From assembly GCA_005882055.1 (NCBI GenBank), contig VBGQ01000026.1:1-21188 (forward strand): a stretch of DNA of 21,188 bases, given 5' to 3'. The position numbers were made by a program, and so were the translations under genes. Origin of the DNA: Chloroflexota bacterium (GTDB lineage: Bacteria > Chloroflexota > Limnocylindria > QHBO01). The notes beneath the pieces are model-generated. The model saw nothing but the letters and a program-made list of their open reading frames with translations, was not told where the DNA came from and made no database searches. Below are positions 1-7,401 of this stretch, piece by piece; within the stretch, counting starts at the first letter, position 1; each line of letters starts with the position of its first letter.

Positions 1-2
1 AT

Positions 3-191
3 GTCCCCAGCTCGGCGCACGAGAAGCTGGTGAGCGAGATCGCGGAGCTGCGGCGGATCATCGGCCGGTTGGACGTCGGCGAGTCACCAGCCTCGCTGGC
101 GAGCGGCGTGGAGTTCGTCCTCGAGGGACTGCACCTCAACCGGCGCCTCAACAAGGAGCGGCGCGGCGGTGCGGTTCGTTACGCGCGCTAG
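3..191 (+). CDS. C-terminus of a ChlI/MoxR-type AAA+ ATPase (partial)
   Basis: The open frame enters from the left edge and ends at TAG 189-191, giving the last 62 residues of a larger protein. The visible part is helical and carries EFVLEGLHLNRRLNK near the end, which resembles the C-terminal lid region of magnesium-chelatase ChlI/BchI-like ATPases. Such ATPases usually act with a VWA-domain partner, often in metal insertion or in assembly and remodelling of a target complex. The gene 36 bp downstream encodes exactly such a VWA protein, which supports the call. The Walker motifs lie outside the window, so the assignment rests on this tail and the neighbour. A sigma54-interaction or MoxR-branch ATPase is an alternative. 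Confidence 0.6.
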   Translation, partial: VPSSAHEKLVSEIAELRRIIGRLDVGESPASLASGVEFVLEGLHLNRRLNKERRGGAVRYAR

Positions 192-227
192 CGCCACGGT
201 CGACCCGGCGAGACCACTCGGCGGCGC

Positions 228-2261
228 ATGAGCACGTATCGGTACAGCCGCTGGGACGGCTCGCAGCAGCTTCCGCCGTTCGATGCGGACGACGTCCTGC
301 GCGCCCTGAGCGAGGACGTGCTGGCCGAAGGCGACGTTCGCCGCGCGCTGCAGCGGCTCATGCAGCGGGGCATGCGGGGCGGCGCACGCGGTGGTGACAT
401 TCCGGGCCTGCGTCGAATCCTCGAGCAGCTCCGTCGTCGCCGCCAGGCCGAGCTCGAGCGATCCAACCTGGACTCGGTGATCAGCGACCTCGAGGAACGT
501 CTCGCCGGGATTATCGAGCAGGAGCGTGGGGGCATCGAGCGGCGCCTCCACGCCGCCGAGCAGGCGTCACTCGACGCCCCACCGGGTGCAGATCAGGACC
601 AGGCCAGGATGGCCGAGCAGGTGCTGCGGCGGACCGCGCAGCAACGCCGCGACCGGTTGGACGCCCTGCCCCCCGGCGTGGCTGGGCGGCTCAATGGGCT
701 CCGCGACTACGAATTCATGGATCCCGACGCCCGCGATGCGTTCAATGCGCTGTCCGACGAGCTTCGCCAGCAGGTCCTGCAGAACTACTTCCAGGGGCTG
801 AAAGAGGGCGTCCAGCGCGTGACGCCGGAAGAGCTGACCGGGGTCCGCGACATGGTCCGCGACCTCAACCAGCTCCTCGAGAAGCATGCCGAAGGGACCG
901 ATACCCGGGCGGACTTCGAGAGCTTCATGATGCAGCACGGGCAGTTCTTTCCGCCGGGCATCGAAACGCTCGATCAGCTGATCGATCACCTGCATCGTCA
1001 GGCATCCCAGATGGCGTCGCTCCTCGCTTCACTCTCGCCGGAGATGCGCGGCGAGCTGGAGTCGATGATGGACGAGCTGCTGCGCGACGACCGGTTGCGC
1101 TGGGACATGGCCCGCCTGGCGGGCAACCTTCAGGCACTACGCCCGGATCAGGCGTTTGGCGAGCCCTATCCGTTCGAGGGCGATGAGCCGATGGGCCTGC
1201 CAGAGGCGCTGGCGGCCATAGACCGCCAGCAGCGCTACGACACCATGGAGGAGCAGCTGGTCGGCGCACGCGATCCCGACGGCCTGGAGCGCATCGACCC
1301 CGAACTCCTGCGCGACCTCGCGGGCGAGGACGCGACCGAGGACCTGGCACAGCTCCGTGAGCTGACACGCGCCCTCGAGGAGGCGGGATACCTGGAGCGG
1401 GACGGCGGGCGGCTGGAGCTCACAGCGCGCGCCGCCCGCAAGCTCGGGACGCAGGCCCTCGCCGATATCTTCAGCCGCCTCCGCCGCGAGTCACTGGGTG
1501 GCCACGCGCTCCCGCATGCCGGTTCGGGCGGGGAGCGCACCGACGAGACCAAGCCCTACGAGTTCGGCGATCCGTTCGCTGTGGACATCAATCGAACGCT
1601 CTTCAACGCCATGGCGCGCACCGGACCGGGCCTGCCGGTCGCCATCGGTCCAGGGGACTTCGAGGTTCACCGGTCGGAGGAGACCACCGTGAGCAGCACC
1701 GTGCTGCTCCTCGACATGAGCCGTTCCATGCTGCTGCGCGGCTGCTCGACCGCCGCCAAGCGGGTGGCGATGGCGCTGCACACGCTGATCGCCACCAAGT
1801 ACCCGCGTGATCGCCTGTACGTGGTCGGGTTCGCCTACTACGCGCGCCAGATCGCGCCCGAGGCGATCGCGACCCTGTCGCCGTATGAGTTCGAGTACGG
1901 CACCAACCTGCAGCACGCGCTGATCATCGCCCGCGGACTGCTGGGGCGGCGCGGCGGCAACAAGGAGATCGTGGTCATCACCGACGGCGAGCCCACCGCG
2001 CACATCGCCAACGGCCAGGTCGAGTTCGCCTACCCGCCCACCATCCGCACCATGCAATCCACCCTCCGCGAGGTCGGCCGCTGCACGCGCGAGGGGATCG
2101 TGATCAACACCTTCATGCTCGAACGCTCCCGCTACCTCTCCGAGTTCGTGGACCTGATGAGCCGTATCAACCGCGGCCGCGCCTTCTACGTTGAGCCCGA
2201 GCACCTGGGCGAGTACGTGCTGGTCGACTACGTCTCCAAGAAGACCAAGCGGGTTGCCTGA
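228..2261 (+). CDS. VWA-domain protein, CoxE/ChlD-like partner of the upstream ATPase
   Basis: A 677-residue cytoplasmic protein with no signal peptide or membrane segment. The first 480 residues are charged, mostly helical and not recognisable as a named domain. Residues about 490-660 form a von Willebrand A domain with a complete-looking MIDAS metal site: DMSRS (D496, S498, S500), T559 in GTNLQHAL and D586 in ITDGE. VWA proteins of this type pair with ChlI/MoxR ATPases and act as adaptors that present a substrate protein or metal centre. The ATPase tail lies 36 bp upstream in the same direction, so the two are probably one operon. The LLM oxidoreductase starts 9 bp after its stop. The ATG at 228 is preceded only by a weak purine stretch. 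The substrate of the pair cannot be told from this window. Confidence 0.85.
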   Translation: MSTYRYSRWDGSQQLPPFDADDVLRALSEDVLAEGDVRRALQRLMQRGMRGGARGGDIPGLRRILEQLRRRRQAELERSNLDSVISDLEERLAGIIEQERGGIERRLHAAEQASLDAPPGADQDQARMAEQVLRRTAQQRRDRLDALPPGVAGRLNGLRDYEFMDPDARDAFNALSDELRQQVLQNYFQGLKEGVQRVTPEELTGVRDMVRDLNQLLEKHAEGTDTRADFESFMMQHGQFFPPGIETLDQLIDHLHRQASQMASLLASLSPEMRGELESMMDELLRDDRLRWDMARLAGNLQALRPDQAFGEPYPFEGDEPMGLPEALAAIDRQQRYDTMEEQLVGARDPDGLERIDPELLRDLAGEDATEDLAQLRELTRALEEAGYLERDGGRLELTARAARKLGTQALADIFSRLRRESLGGHALPHAGSGGERTDETKPYEFGDPFAVDINRTLFNAMARTGPGLPVAIGPGDFEVHRSEETTVSSTVLLLDMSRSMLLRGCSTAAKRVAMALHTLIATKYPRDRLYVVGFAYYARQIAPEAIATLSPYEFEYGTNLQHALIIARGLLGRRGGNKEIVVITDGEPTAHIANGQVEFAYPPTIRTMQSTLREVGRCTREGIVINTFMLERSRYLSEFVDLMSRINRGRAFYVEPEHLGEYVLVDYVSKKTKRVA

Positions 2262-2270
2262 GAGCGCGGC

Positions 2271-3188
2271 GTGGCCAGGCCACTGAAGGTCGGGGTCCAG
2301 CTCCCCGAGGTCGAGCGCGAGGTCGGCTGGGGCGAGCTGCGGCGGATGGCGCAGACCGCAGAGGAGGTTGGCCTCGACTCAGTGTGGGTGGGAGACCACC
2401 TGCTCTACCGATTCCCCGATAGACCGCCGCGTGGCCCGTGGGAGGCATGGTCGCTGCTGGCCGCCCTGGCGGCGGTCACCCGGAGCGTCGAGATCGGTCC
2501 GCTGGTGGCCTGCGTGGGTTTCCACAATCCCGCGGTGCTAGCCAAGATGGCGGCCACCGTTGACGACAACTCGGGCGGCCGGCTGATCCTGGGGGTCGGC
2601 GCGGGCTGGAACCAGACCGAGTTCGACGCCTTTGGCGCCCCCTTCGATCACCGCGTAAGCCGCTTCGAGGAGGCGTTTGCGATCATCCACGGTCTCCTCC
2701 GCGACGGCCGGGTCGACCTCAACGGCCGATACCACTCCGCACCGAATTGCGAGCTGCATCCTTCTCCCGCACGGCCCGGAGGGCCGCCGCTGATGGTGGG
2801 CTCCATGGGCGAGCGCATGCTCGCCATCACCCTGCCCCACGTCCAGGCGTGGAACGCGTGGTACCAGTGGTTCGGGAACACGGTGGAGGGCTATCGCCCC
2901 ATGCGCGAGACGGTCGACGCCGCGTGTCGAGCGGCGGGCCGCGAGCCGGCGGAGGTTGCGCGCACCGTCGCGCTGCTGGTTGCACTGCCGGGAGCGCTCG
3001 GCCGGCACAAGGGCGACGTCACCGAGGAGGATCCGGACCCGATCGACGGTCCGCCCGAGACGCTGGCGGCGACGCTGAGCGCCTTCGCCGCGGAAGGCGT
3101 CAGCCACGTGCAGCTCGTGCTTGACCCGATCACCGTCGAGAGCATCGCTGCCCTGGAGCCCATGCTTCGTGCGCTGGACGGAAACTGA
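2271..3188 (+). CDS. LLM-class (F420-type) flavin-dependent oxidoreductase
   Basis: A 305-residue TIM-barrel enzyme of the luciferase-like monooxygenase superfamily. The N-terminal strand VGVQLPEV, the SVWVGDHL segment around residues 37-44 and the GVGAGWN motif at residues 108-114 are typical of the branch that uses reduced F420 or FMN. Length matches the family, so it looks complete. The GTG at 2271 is used because it sits 9 bp after the VWA stop and gives the usual start just before the first barrel strand. The substrate is unknown. Position behind an ATPase-VWA pair may be coincidental, since LLM genes are abundant and scattered in high-GC Chloroflexota and Actinobacteria. F420 rather than FMN as cofactor is an inference from family similarity. 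Confidence 0.88.
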   Translation: MARPLKVGVQLPEVEREVGWGELRRMAQTAEEVGLDSVWVGDHLLYRFPDRPPRGPWEAWSLLAALAAVTRSVEIGPLVACVGFHNPAVLAKMAATVDDNSGGRLILGVGAGWNQTEFDAFGAPFDHRVSRFEEAFAIIHGLLRDGRVDLNGRYHSAPNCELHPSPARPGGPPLMVGSMGERMLAITLPHVQAWNAWYQWFGNTVEGYRPMRETVDAACRAAGREPAEVARTVALLVALPGALGRHKGDVTEEDPDPIDGPPETLAATLSAFAAEGVSHVQLVLDPITVESIAALEPMLRALDGN

Positions 3189-3197
3189 TTTGGGCCG

Positions 3198-3211
3198 GTG
3201 GCCGCGGCCAC
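3198..3211 (+). terminator. perfect 14-bp palindrome after the VWA-LLM genes, possible terminator
   Basis: GTGGCCGCGGCCAC is its own reverse complement and starts ten bases after the LLM stop. An alternative hairpin pairs GGCCAC 3206-3211 with GTGGCC 3226-3231. There is no U-tract, so intrinsic termination is uncertain. Confidence 0.3.
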
Positions 3212-3373
3212 TATTGCTACTCATGGTGGCCTTACGACAATCGGGCAACCGTAGCAGCCCATGACATGGCGGCCGCGGATGTCAAGCGACCACGCGCGCG
3301 AGCCAAATTGACGCCCGAGCACCTGATCGGAACTGATTCCCGAGCGGCCCATGGTTGCAAGGCCACTATTGCT
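3206..3373 (+). repeat. pair of direct repeats GGCCACTATTGCT
   Basis: Identical 13-nt copies at 3206-3218 and 3361-3373. Both follow a CGGAA(A)CTGATT element after a short variable gap, so the full unit is an imperfect repeat of about 40-47 nt. The core is less GC-rich than its surroundings. Confidence 0.6.
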
Positions 3374-3416
3374 GGCCGCCAGCACTCGTCGCATTCGGGA
3401 GACCTGATCCCGGCTG

Positions 3417-3422
3417 TATTCT
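3417..3422 (+). promoter_or_regulatory. possible -10 box (TATTCT) for a leaderless start at 3430
   Basis: TATTCT is followed by 7 nt and then the GTG at 3430, so a transcript would begin at or next to the start codon. No good -35 hexamer is visible. The same spacing recurs before other genes here. Confidence 0.4.
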
Positions 3423-3429
3423 GCGAAAC

Positions 3430-3810
3430 GTGGAATCCGAGCTTCGCTCGCTGCCTGTCGGCCGTTCCGGGCGGCTCAACGCGGTCGGCCTGACCAACGC
3501 GACCGGCAACCACGCCCTGCTCGTCCGGCACGAGGAGGAGTCCCGGGCGCTGATCACCGGTGAGCCGGTGCGCGGCGAGCGCGAGCGCCTGGTGGTCGTC
3601 CCACTCGACGGGGACGTCGAGCTGCGTGTCGACGGCGATGCGCTTGCCATCTGGCTGGCGCAGGGATCGGTGGGCCGCGCAGGCGGATCACGCGTCCCGG
3701 GCTGGGCCAACGCCATCGGCTTCGTACTGGTCGTGCTGGTCCTCGTCTTCCTCCTGGTCGGGGCGGTCACGGTCTTCTCGTGGCTCTTCAGCGCCCTGGG
3801 CTGGGCCTAG
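3430..3810 (+). CDS. small membrane-anchored protein of unknown function
   Basis: A 126-residue protein I do not recognise. Residues 1-90 are soluble and beta-rich in appearance, including ERLVVVPLDGDVELRVDG. Residues about 93-120 form one strong hydrophobic segment (IGFVLVVLVLVFLLVGAVTVFSWLF), placing the protein in the membrane with the soluble part at the N-terminus. GTG 3430 was chosen because a -10-like TATTCT sits 7 nt ahead of it. An ATG at 3355 would add 25 residues of poor-quality sequence. The next small gene starts 4 bp after its stop, suggesting co-transcription. Function cannot be inferred. Confidence 0.65.
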   Translation: MESELRSLPVGRSGRLNAVGLTNATGNHALLVRHEEESRALITGEPVRGERERLVVVPLDGDVELRVDGDALAIWLAQGSVGRAGGSRVPGWANAIGFVLVVLVLVFLLVGAVTVFSWLFSALGWA

Positions 3811-3814
3811 ACCG

Positions 3815-4123
3815 ATGGCGGATGAGCGCGCCGCAGTCCTTCCGCCCGCCTCCGGCCTGATCGCGGCCCGGATCAGCCTCGAGTACGGGAGTCACGAGGA
3901 GTTCGCGCAGACCGTCGAACGGGCGCTGGCGCGTGGCGGCGATCGTGGGGCAACCATGGTCGCCTATCTGGACCGCGGGGACCTCGCGATCCGCATTCCG
4001 CGCGAGGATGGCCCCACCTGGAACGCGGTGCCGCTCGTCCATATCCAGCGCGCGCGGACGCCCACCGCGGACGAATGGGGCACGGCCAACGCTGTCCTCG
4101 AGAAGCTGGAGCGATACCGATAG
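3815..4123 (+). CDS. small soluble protein of unknown function
   Basis: A 102-residue protein from ATG 3815, four bases after the preceding stop. It has no signal peptide or membrane helix. A segment reading LEYGSHEEFAQTVERALARG looks like a helix, followed by mixed strand and helix, with a C-terminal WGTANAVLEKLERYR helix. I recognise no domain. Tight spacing with the membrane protein upstream and same-strand location ahead of the flavin reductase suggest a four-gene transcription unit. Codon use resembles the neighbours, so the frame is probably real. Confidence 0.6.
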   Translation: MADERAAVLPPASGLIAARISLEYGSHEEFAQTVERALARGGDRGATMVAYLDRGDLAIRIPREDGPTWNAVPLVHIQRARTPTADEWGTANAVLEKLERYR

Positions 4124-4164
4124 GCACCGGAGGCCGTCTCGATCGCGGAGTCGGCGCTGCAACG

Positions 4165-4671
4165 GTGCCGATCTCCGAGGAGGAACGCGCGTGGCTGCGC
4201 TCGATGATGGGCCGTTTCGCGACAGGAGTGACGGTGGTCGCCGCCCGGCGCGGCCCGCTGCTGGCCGGGATGACCGCGAACGCGATCGCCACCATCAGCA
4301 TGGATCCGCCGCTACTCATGGCCAGCGTCAACGCCCGGAGCGAGACGCACCAGGGAATCATCGAGAGCCATTCCTTCGCGGTCAGCGTCCTCTCTCGCGA
4401 GCAGCGCAGCATCGCCGAATGCTTCGCCCAGCCGACGACCGCCGCCAAGCTCCGCCGCTTCTGTGACGCCCCCTGGCACGAGGCGGAGACGGGTTCCCCG
4501 ATCCTGGATGGATCGATCGCCTACTTCGACTGTCGCCTCGTCGAACGCCATCCGGGTGGCGACCACACCCTGTTCATTGGTGAGATCGTGGCCGCCGGCT
4601 TCGAGGAAGAAGGCGACCCGTTGATCTACTTCGCGTCCGACTACCGGCGCCTGCAGGAACATCTCGAATGA
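4165..4671 (+). CDS. flavin reductase-domain protein (FMN-binding split barrel)
   Basis: A 168-residue protein of the flavin reductase-like family, which binds FMN in a split beta-barrel and reduces flavin with NAD(P)H, often to supply a monooxygenase or reductase. MGRFATGVTVV at residues 15-25 and the following GMTANAIATISMDPPLLMASVN match the family core, as does SHSFAVSVLSREQRSIAECFA. Length is normal. GTG 4165 is preferred because it begins just before the conserved N-terminal helix. The frame stays open further upstream and the ribosome-binding site is weak (GGAG 4147-4150), so the start is not certain. It overlaps the iron-sulfur protein gene by ATGA, which points to coupled translation and a shared redox role. 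Confidence 0.85.
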   Translation: MPISEEERAWLRSMMGRFATGVTVVAARRGPLLAGMTANAIATISMDPPLLMASVNARSETHQGIIESHSFAVSVLSREQRSIAECFAQPTTAAKLRRFCDAPWHEAETGSPILDGSIAYFDCRLVERHPGGDHTLFIGEIVAAGFEEEGDPLIYFASDYRRLQEHLE

Positions 4672-5294
4672 CCGATGCGCTCAACCCGGCGATGGCTTGG
4701 GATCGGCTCGCCCCCCCGGAGCGCGGTGGTGACGTGGCGCAGCGTGCGCCCCTGCGTGTCGAGCCGCTCCTCCGGCTCGACCTCGAAGAGCTGCTGATCC
4801 GCGACGATGACCTGCCGGCGGCCGATGGCGCGACCCTCTTCTGGCTCGACGGCCGCGACGGCGAGTGGATTGCCTGGGCGGCGCGCATCGAGGGGGACCG
4901 CGCGACGCCGTGGCTCGTCCGCGCCGCTCGTCTTCGTCTGGAGCGGACCGATCCCGCACTGCGTGCGCTGCTGGCGACGGACGGGGGCCGTGCAGGACCG
5001 CCCGATGACCAGGATGCCCGCCCGCTGGAGCCCATGCCGCGGGCGCTGGCCTGCATCTGCCGCGAGCGCTCGTCTGAGGCGATCTATCGCTCCGCGGACC
5101 AGGGATGGACGACGGTCGAGGAGGTCAAGCGCCGCACCGGGGTCGCCTTTGGCGAGTGCCAGGGCCGGCGCTGCGTGGCCACCATCGCGACTCGACTGGA
5201 TCAGGCTCCGGGCGAGCGCGGGGCGCGGATCACGCCACGCCCGCCGCTGGTGCCGGTCCCTGCATCGGTTCTCGCGGCCTTCGCGGACCCCTAG
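4668..5294 (+). CDS. BFD-like [2Fe-2S] domain protein with an unknown N-terminal domain
   Basis: A 208-residue protein. Residues about 126-205 contain four cysteines in the BFD-like pattern C129-x-C131 and C164-x4-C169, with the helical stretch TTVEEVKRRTG between them and PPLVPVPASVLA afterwards. This layout is the C-terminal [2Fe-2S] module of sarcosine/opine oxidase-type subunits and bacterioferritin-associated ferredoxin. Residues 1-110 are not recognised and lack cysteines. Its ATG overlaps the flavin reductase stop (ATGA), so a flavin to iron-sulfur electron route is a reasonable inference. Its TAG lies in the palindrome CTAG 5291-5294, which also ends the convergent aminotransferase gene. 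No FAD or NAD Rossmann motif is seen, so it is not a whole oxidase subunit. Confidence 0.75.
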   Translation: MTDALNPAMAWDRLAPPERGGDVAQRAPLRVEPLLRLDLEELLIRDDDLPAADGATLFWLDGRDGEWIAWAARIEGDRATPWLVRAARLRLERTDPALRALLATDGGRAGPPDDQDARPLEPMPRALACICRERSSEAIYRSADQGWTTVEEVKRRTGVAFGECQGRRCVATIATRLDQAPGERGARITPRPPLVPVPASVLAAFADP

Positions 5295-6622
5295 GCCTCG
5301 ATCTCCTCGAGGGCCTCGCCGATGACCTTGACGGCGAGATCAACCTCCTCGTCGGTGGTTACCAGCGGCGGGATGATGCGAACCACCTGGCTCCACGTCC
5401 CGCAGGTCAGCAGCAGCAGGCGACGCTCGAAGGCCGCGTGCAGCAGGGCCTTGGCCAGGTCCGGCCGAGGTGCCAGCGTGTCGGGGTCGGCGAACTCGAT
5501 GCCGACCATCAGCCCTCGTCCGCGAAGGTCAGCCACCTGGCGGCGCCCATCGGTCAGGCCGGCCAGTCCATCCAGCAGGCGGCGACCCTGGCGCTCCGCA
5601 GCAGCCACCAGGCCCTCGTCATCGATGACCTCGAGCGTGGCGACCGCGGCGGCGCAGGCCACGGCGTTGCCGCCGTAGGTGCCGCCGTGCGCTCCGGGCC
5701 CAAACGCATCCAACAGGTCGCCGCGCGCCAGGATCCCGGAGAGCGGCATCCCCGAGGCGATCCCCTTGGCCATCACCACCACGTCGGGGGTGATGCCGGT
5801 CCACTCCGAGGCGAAGAAGCGTCCGGTGCGGCCGTAGCCGGATTGGACCTCATCGACGATGAGCAGGATCCCGTGCCGGTCCGCGATCTCGCGCAACGCC
5901 GGCAGGAAGGCATCCGGCGGGACGACGTAGCCGCCCTCGCCAAGGATCGGCTCGACCAGGAACGCCGCGACGTCGTCGGGATAGACCATGGTCGCGAACA
6001 GCTCGTCGAGGGAGGCGAGCGTGAACGCCAGCGCATCCTCCGGCGTTCGCCCCGTCGGGTTGCGCAGCGGGTACGGATACGGGACGTGGTGCACGCTGCC
6101 GGGGAGCGGCTCGAAATGCCCGCGGATCCGGATTCCGGAGCTGGTGAGCGCCATGGTGCCGTGGGTTCGTCCGTGGAAACCGCCTCGGAAGGCGACGACC
6201 ACCGGCCGGCGAGTGGCCGCCTTGGCGAGCTTGACCGAGGCCTCGATGGCTTCCGCGCCGGAGTTCGACAGGAAGAGCCGTGCCGACTCGCCCGCCGGGA
6301 GGTTGGGGAAGCGCCGCGGCAGCAGCTCGTGCAGCTTCAGTCCGGGCTTGTGGTAGAGGATGTTCTGCTGTGCGTGAATGATGTGCGCGGCCTGATCGGC
6401 GATCGCCGCGGAGACGCGCGGGTGGGCGTGCCCGGTGCTCGTCACCCCGATCCCCGAGGTGTAGTCGAGGAAACGGTCGCCCTCGACGGTCTCGATCCAG
6501 GACCCCTCGCCGCGCTCGACGACAAGGTCGGTGTATCGGCTCCAGACCGCTGGAACCCCGCCACGCAGGTCGAGCCACGCGCCGGCGTCGGTGGCCACGC
6601 GGGACTCCTCGACAGCGCTCAT
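5291..6622 (-). CDS. class III PLP aminotransferase (4-aminobutyrate/putrescine type)
   Basis: A 443-residue class III aminotransferase of normal length. Visible landmarks are FLSNSGAEAIEASVKLAK (substrate and phosphate side), FHGRTHGTMALT, IVDEVQSGYGRTG with the cofactor-contacting Asp, and the PLP lysine K286 in MAKGIASGMP. It probably moves an amino group from GABA, putrescine or a related omega-amine to 2-oxoglutarate. The ATG at 6622 overlaps the potC stop by ATGA and is chosen over an upstream in-frame ATG at 6670 that lies inside potC. Being last in a polyamine-importer operon supports a catabolic role on the imported amine. Acetylornithine or other omega-amino acid substrates cannot be excluded. 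Confidence 0.85.
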   Translation of the reverse strand: MSAVEESRVATDAGAWLDLRGGVPAVWSRYTDLVVERGEGSWIETVEGDRFLDYTSGIGVTSTGHAHPRVSAAIADQAAHIIHAQQNILYHKPGLKLHELLPRRFPNLPAGESARLFLSNSGAEAIEASVKLAKAATRRPVVVAFRGGFHGRTHGTMALTSSGIRIRGHFEPLPGSVHHVPYPYPLRNPTGRTPEDALAFTLASLDELFATMVYPDDVAAFLVEPILGEGGYVVPPDAFLPALREIADRHGILLIVDEVQSGYGRTGRFFASEWTGITPDVVVMAKGIASGMPLSGILARGDLLDAFGPGAHGGTYGGNAVACAAAVATLEVIDDEGLVAAAERQGRRLLDGLAGLTDGRRQVADLRGRGLMVGIEFADPDTLAPRPDLAKALLHAAFERRLLLLTCGTWSQVVRIIPPLVTTDEEVDLAVKVIGEALEEIEA

Positions 6623-7401
6623 CGGTCGGTTCGCGTCGGCGCCGCGGTGAGCCGCTGTCGACCGAGCCAAAGCGGGAAGGTGACCGTCGACCCATAGACG
6701 AACGACGTGATCACGTAGTCGTCAATCGACAGAGCGAACGCGAGCAGGGCCGCGGCCATGATGCCGGGGAAGATCAACGGGAAGGTCACCTTCCAGAAGG
6801 TCGCCCACTCATCCGCGCCCAGGTCCATGGCGGCCTCCTCCAGCGCGCGGTTGAAGCCGGCAAGGCGCGCGCGGATGGTGACCACCACGTAGCTGATGTT
6901 GAACATCACATGGGCGATCAGGATGGTGACGAACCCGCGCGCGAGCCCCAGCGTGACGAAGAGCGAGAGGAGCGAGGCACCCAGGACGATCTCGGGGCTG
7001 GCCATCGGTAGAAAGATCAGGACGTTGGTGAGCCCGCGACCGCGGAACTGGTAGCGGGTCAGGGCCAGGCCAATCAGCGTCCCAAGCGCAGTGGCGATGA
7101 TGGTCGACACGATGGCGACCGAGATGCTGGTGACCATCGGCCCGGTGATGTTCGGCCGGCTCCAGACATCGAAGTAGTTCTGGATCGTGAACCCCTGCCA
7201 GGTGATGTTCTGCCGCCCGCGCGGGTCGTTGAAGCTGAAGGCGATCATCACCGCGATCGGCAGGAAGAGGTAGGCGACCGCCACTCCCGTGTAGATAGGC
7301 AGGGCCAACCGTCGGAGGCGCTCCCCAGGCGTTCCACGGTGCGCCGGGGCAAGCTCGCCTCGGCCGCGTTCTCGTTCGAGCGAGATGGCTGGCGCGGTCA
7401 T
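6619..7401 (-). CDS. potC: PotC-like ABC permease, C-terminally truncated
   Basis: A 260-residue inner-membrane permease of the spermidine/putrescine type. It has an N-terminal cytoplasmic extension of about 30 residues, then five hydrophobic segments and the EAA coupling loop (EEAAMDLGADEWATFWKVTFPLIFPG) that contacts the ATPase. The family normally continues for roughly 45-55 residues after the segment DDYVITSFVYGSTVTFPLW, ending in a sixth membrane helix. Here only about 14 unrelated-looking residues follow before TGA. The last helix is therefore missing, and the aminotransferase ATG overlaps the stop. The start overlaps the potB stop by ATGA. Loss of TM6 would probably harm folding or pairing with PotB. 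A deletion or an assembly join is likely. Confidence 0.85.
   Translation of the reverse strand: MTAPAISLERERGRGELAPAHRGTPGERLRRLALPIYTGVAVAYLFLPIAVMIAFSFNDPRGRQNITWQGFTIQNYFDVWSRPNITGPMVTSISVAIVSTIIATALGTLIGLALTRYQFRGRGLTNVLIFLPMASPEIVLGASLLSLFVTLGLARGFVTILIAHVMFNISYVVVTIRARLAGFNRALEEAAMDLGADEWATFWKVTFPLIFPGIMAAALLAFALSIDDYVITSFVYGSTVTFPLWLGRQRLTAAPTRTDR

Larger units (their letters stand above)
3189..3429. other. 241-bp intergenic region with palindromes and an imperfect repeat
   Basis: No convincing gene is present. A perfect 14-bp palindrome lies at 3198-3211, ten bases after the LLM stop, and may form a terminating hairpin, although no T-run follows. GGCCACTATTGCT occurs at 3206-3218 and again at 3361-3373. 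CGGAA(A)CTGATT occurs ahead of both copies, at 3179-3190 and 3328-3338. An inverted repeat TGACAT/ATGTCA occupies 3262-3267 and 3279-3284, flanking a GCGGCCGC core. A possible -10 box precedes the next gene. Confidence 0.7.

Noticed and set aside
3262..3284. TGACAT/ATGTCA inverted repeat as a defined regulator site
   Set aside because: The arms are only 6 bp and I cannot tie the sequence to a known regulator, so it is described within the intergenic entry rather than called as an operator.
3355..3429. Upstream ATG 3355 as start of the small membrane protein
   Set aside because: The added 25 residues overlap the second repeat copy and show no protein-like pattern, while GTG 3430 has a -10-like box at leaderless spacing.
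5105..6697. 530-codon plus-strand open frame across the aminotransferase
   Set aside because: It is the antisense shadow of an intact class III aminotransferase. The translation is low-complexity and Arg/Asp/Gly-rich without domains.
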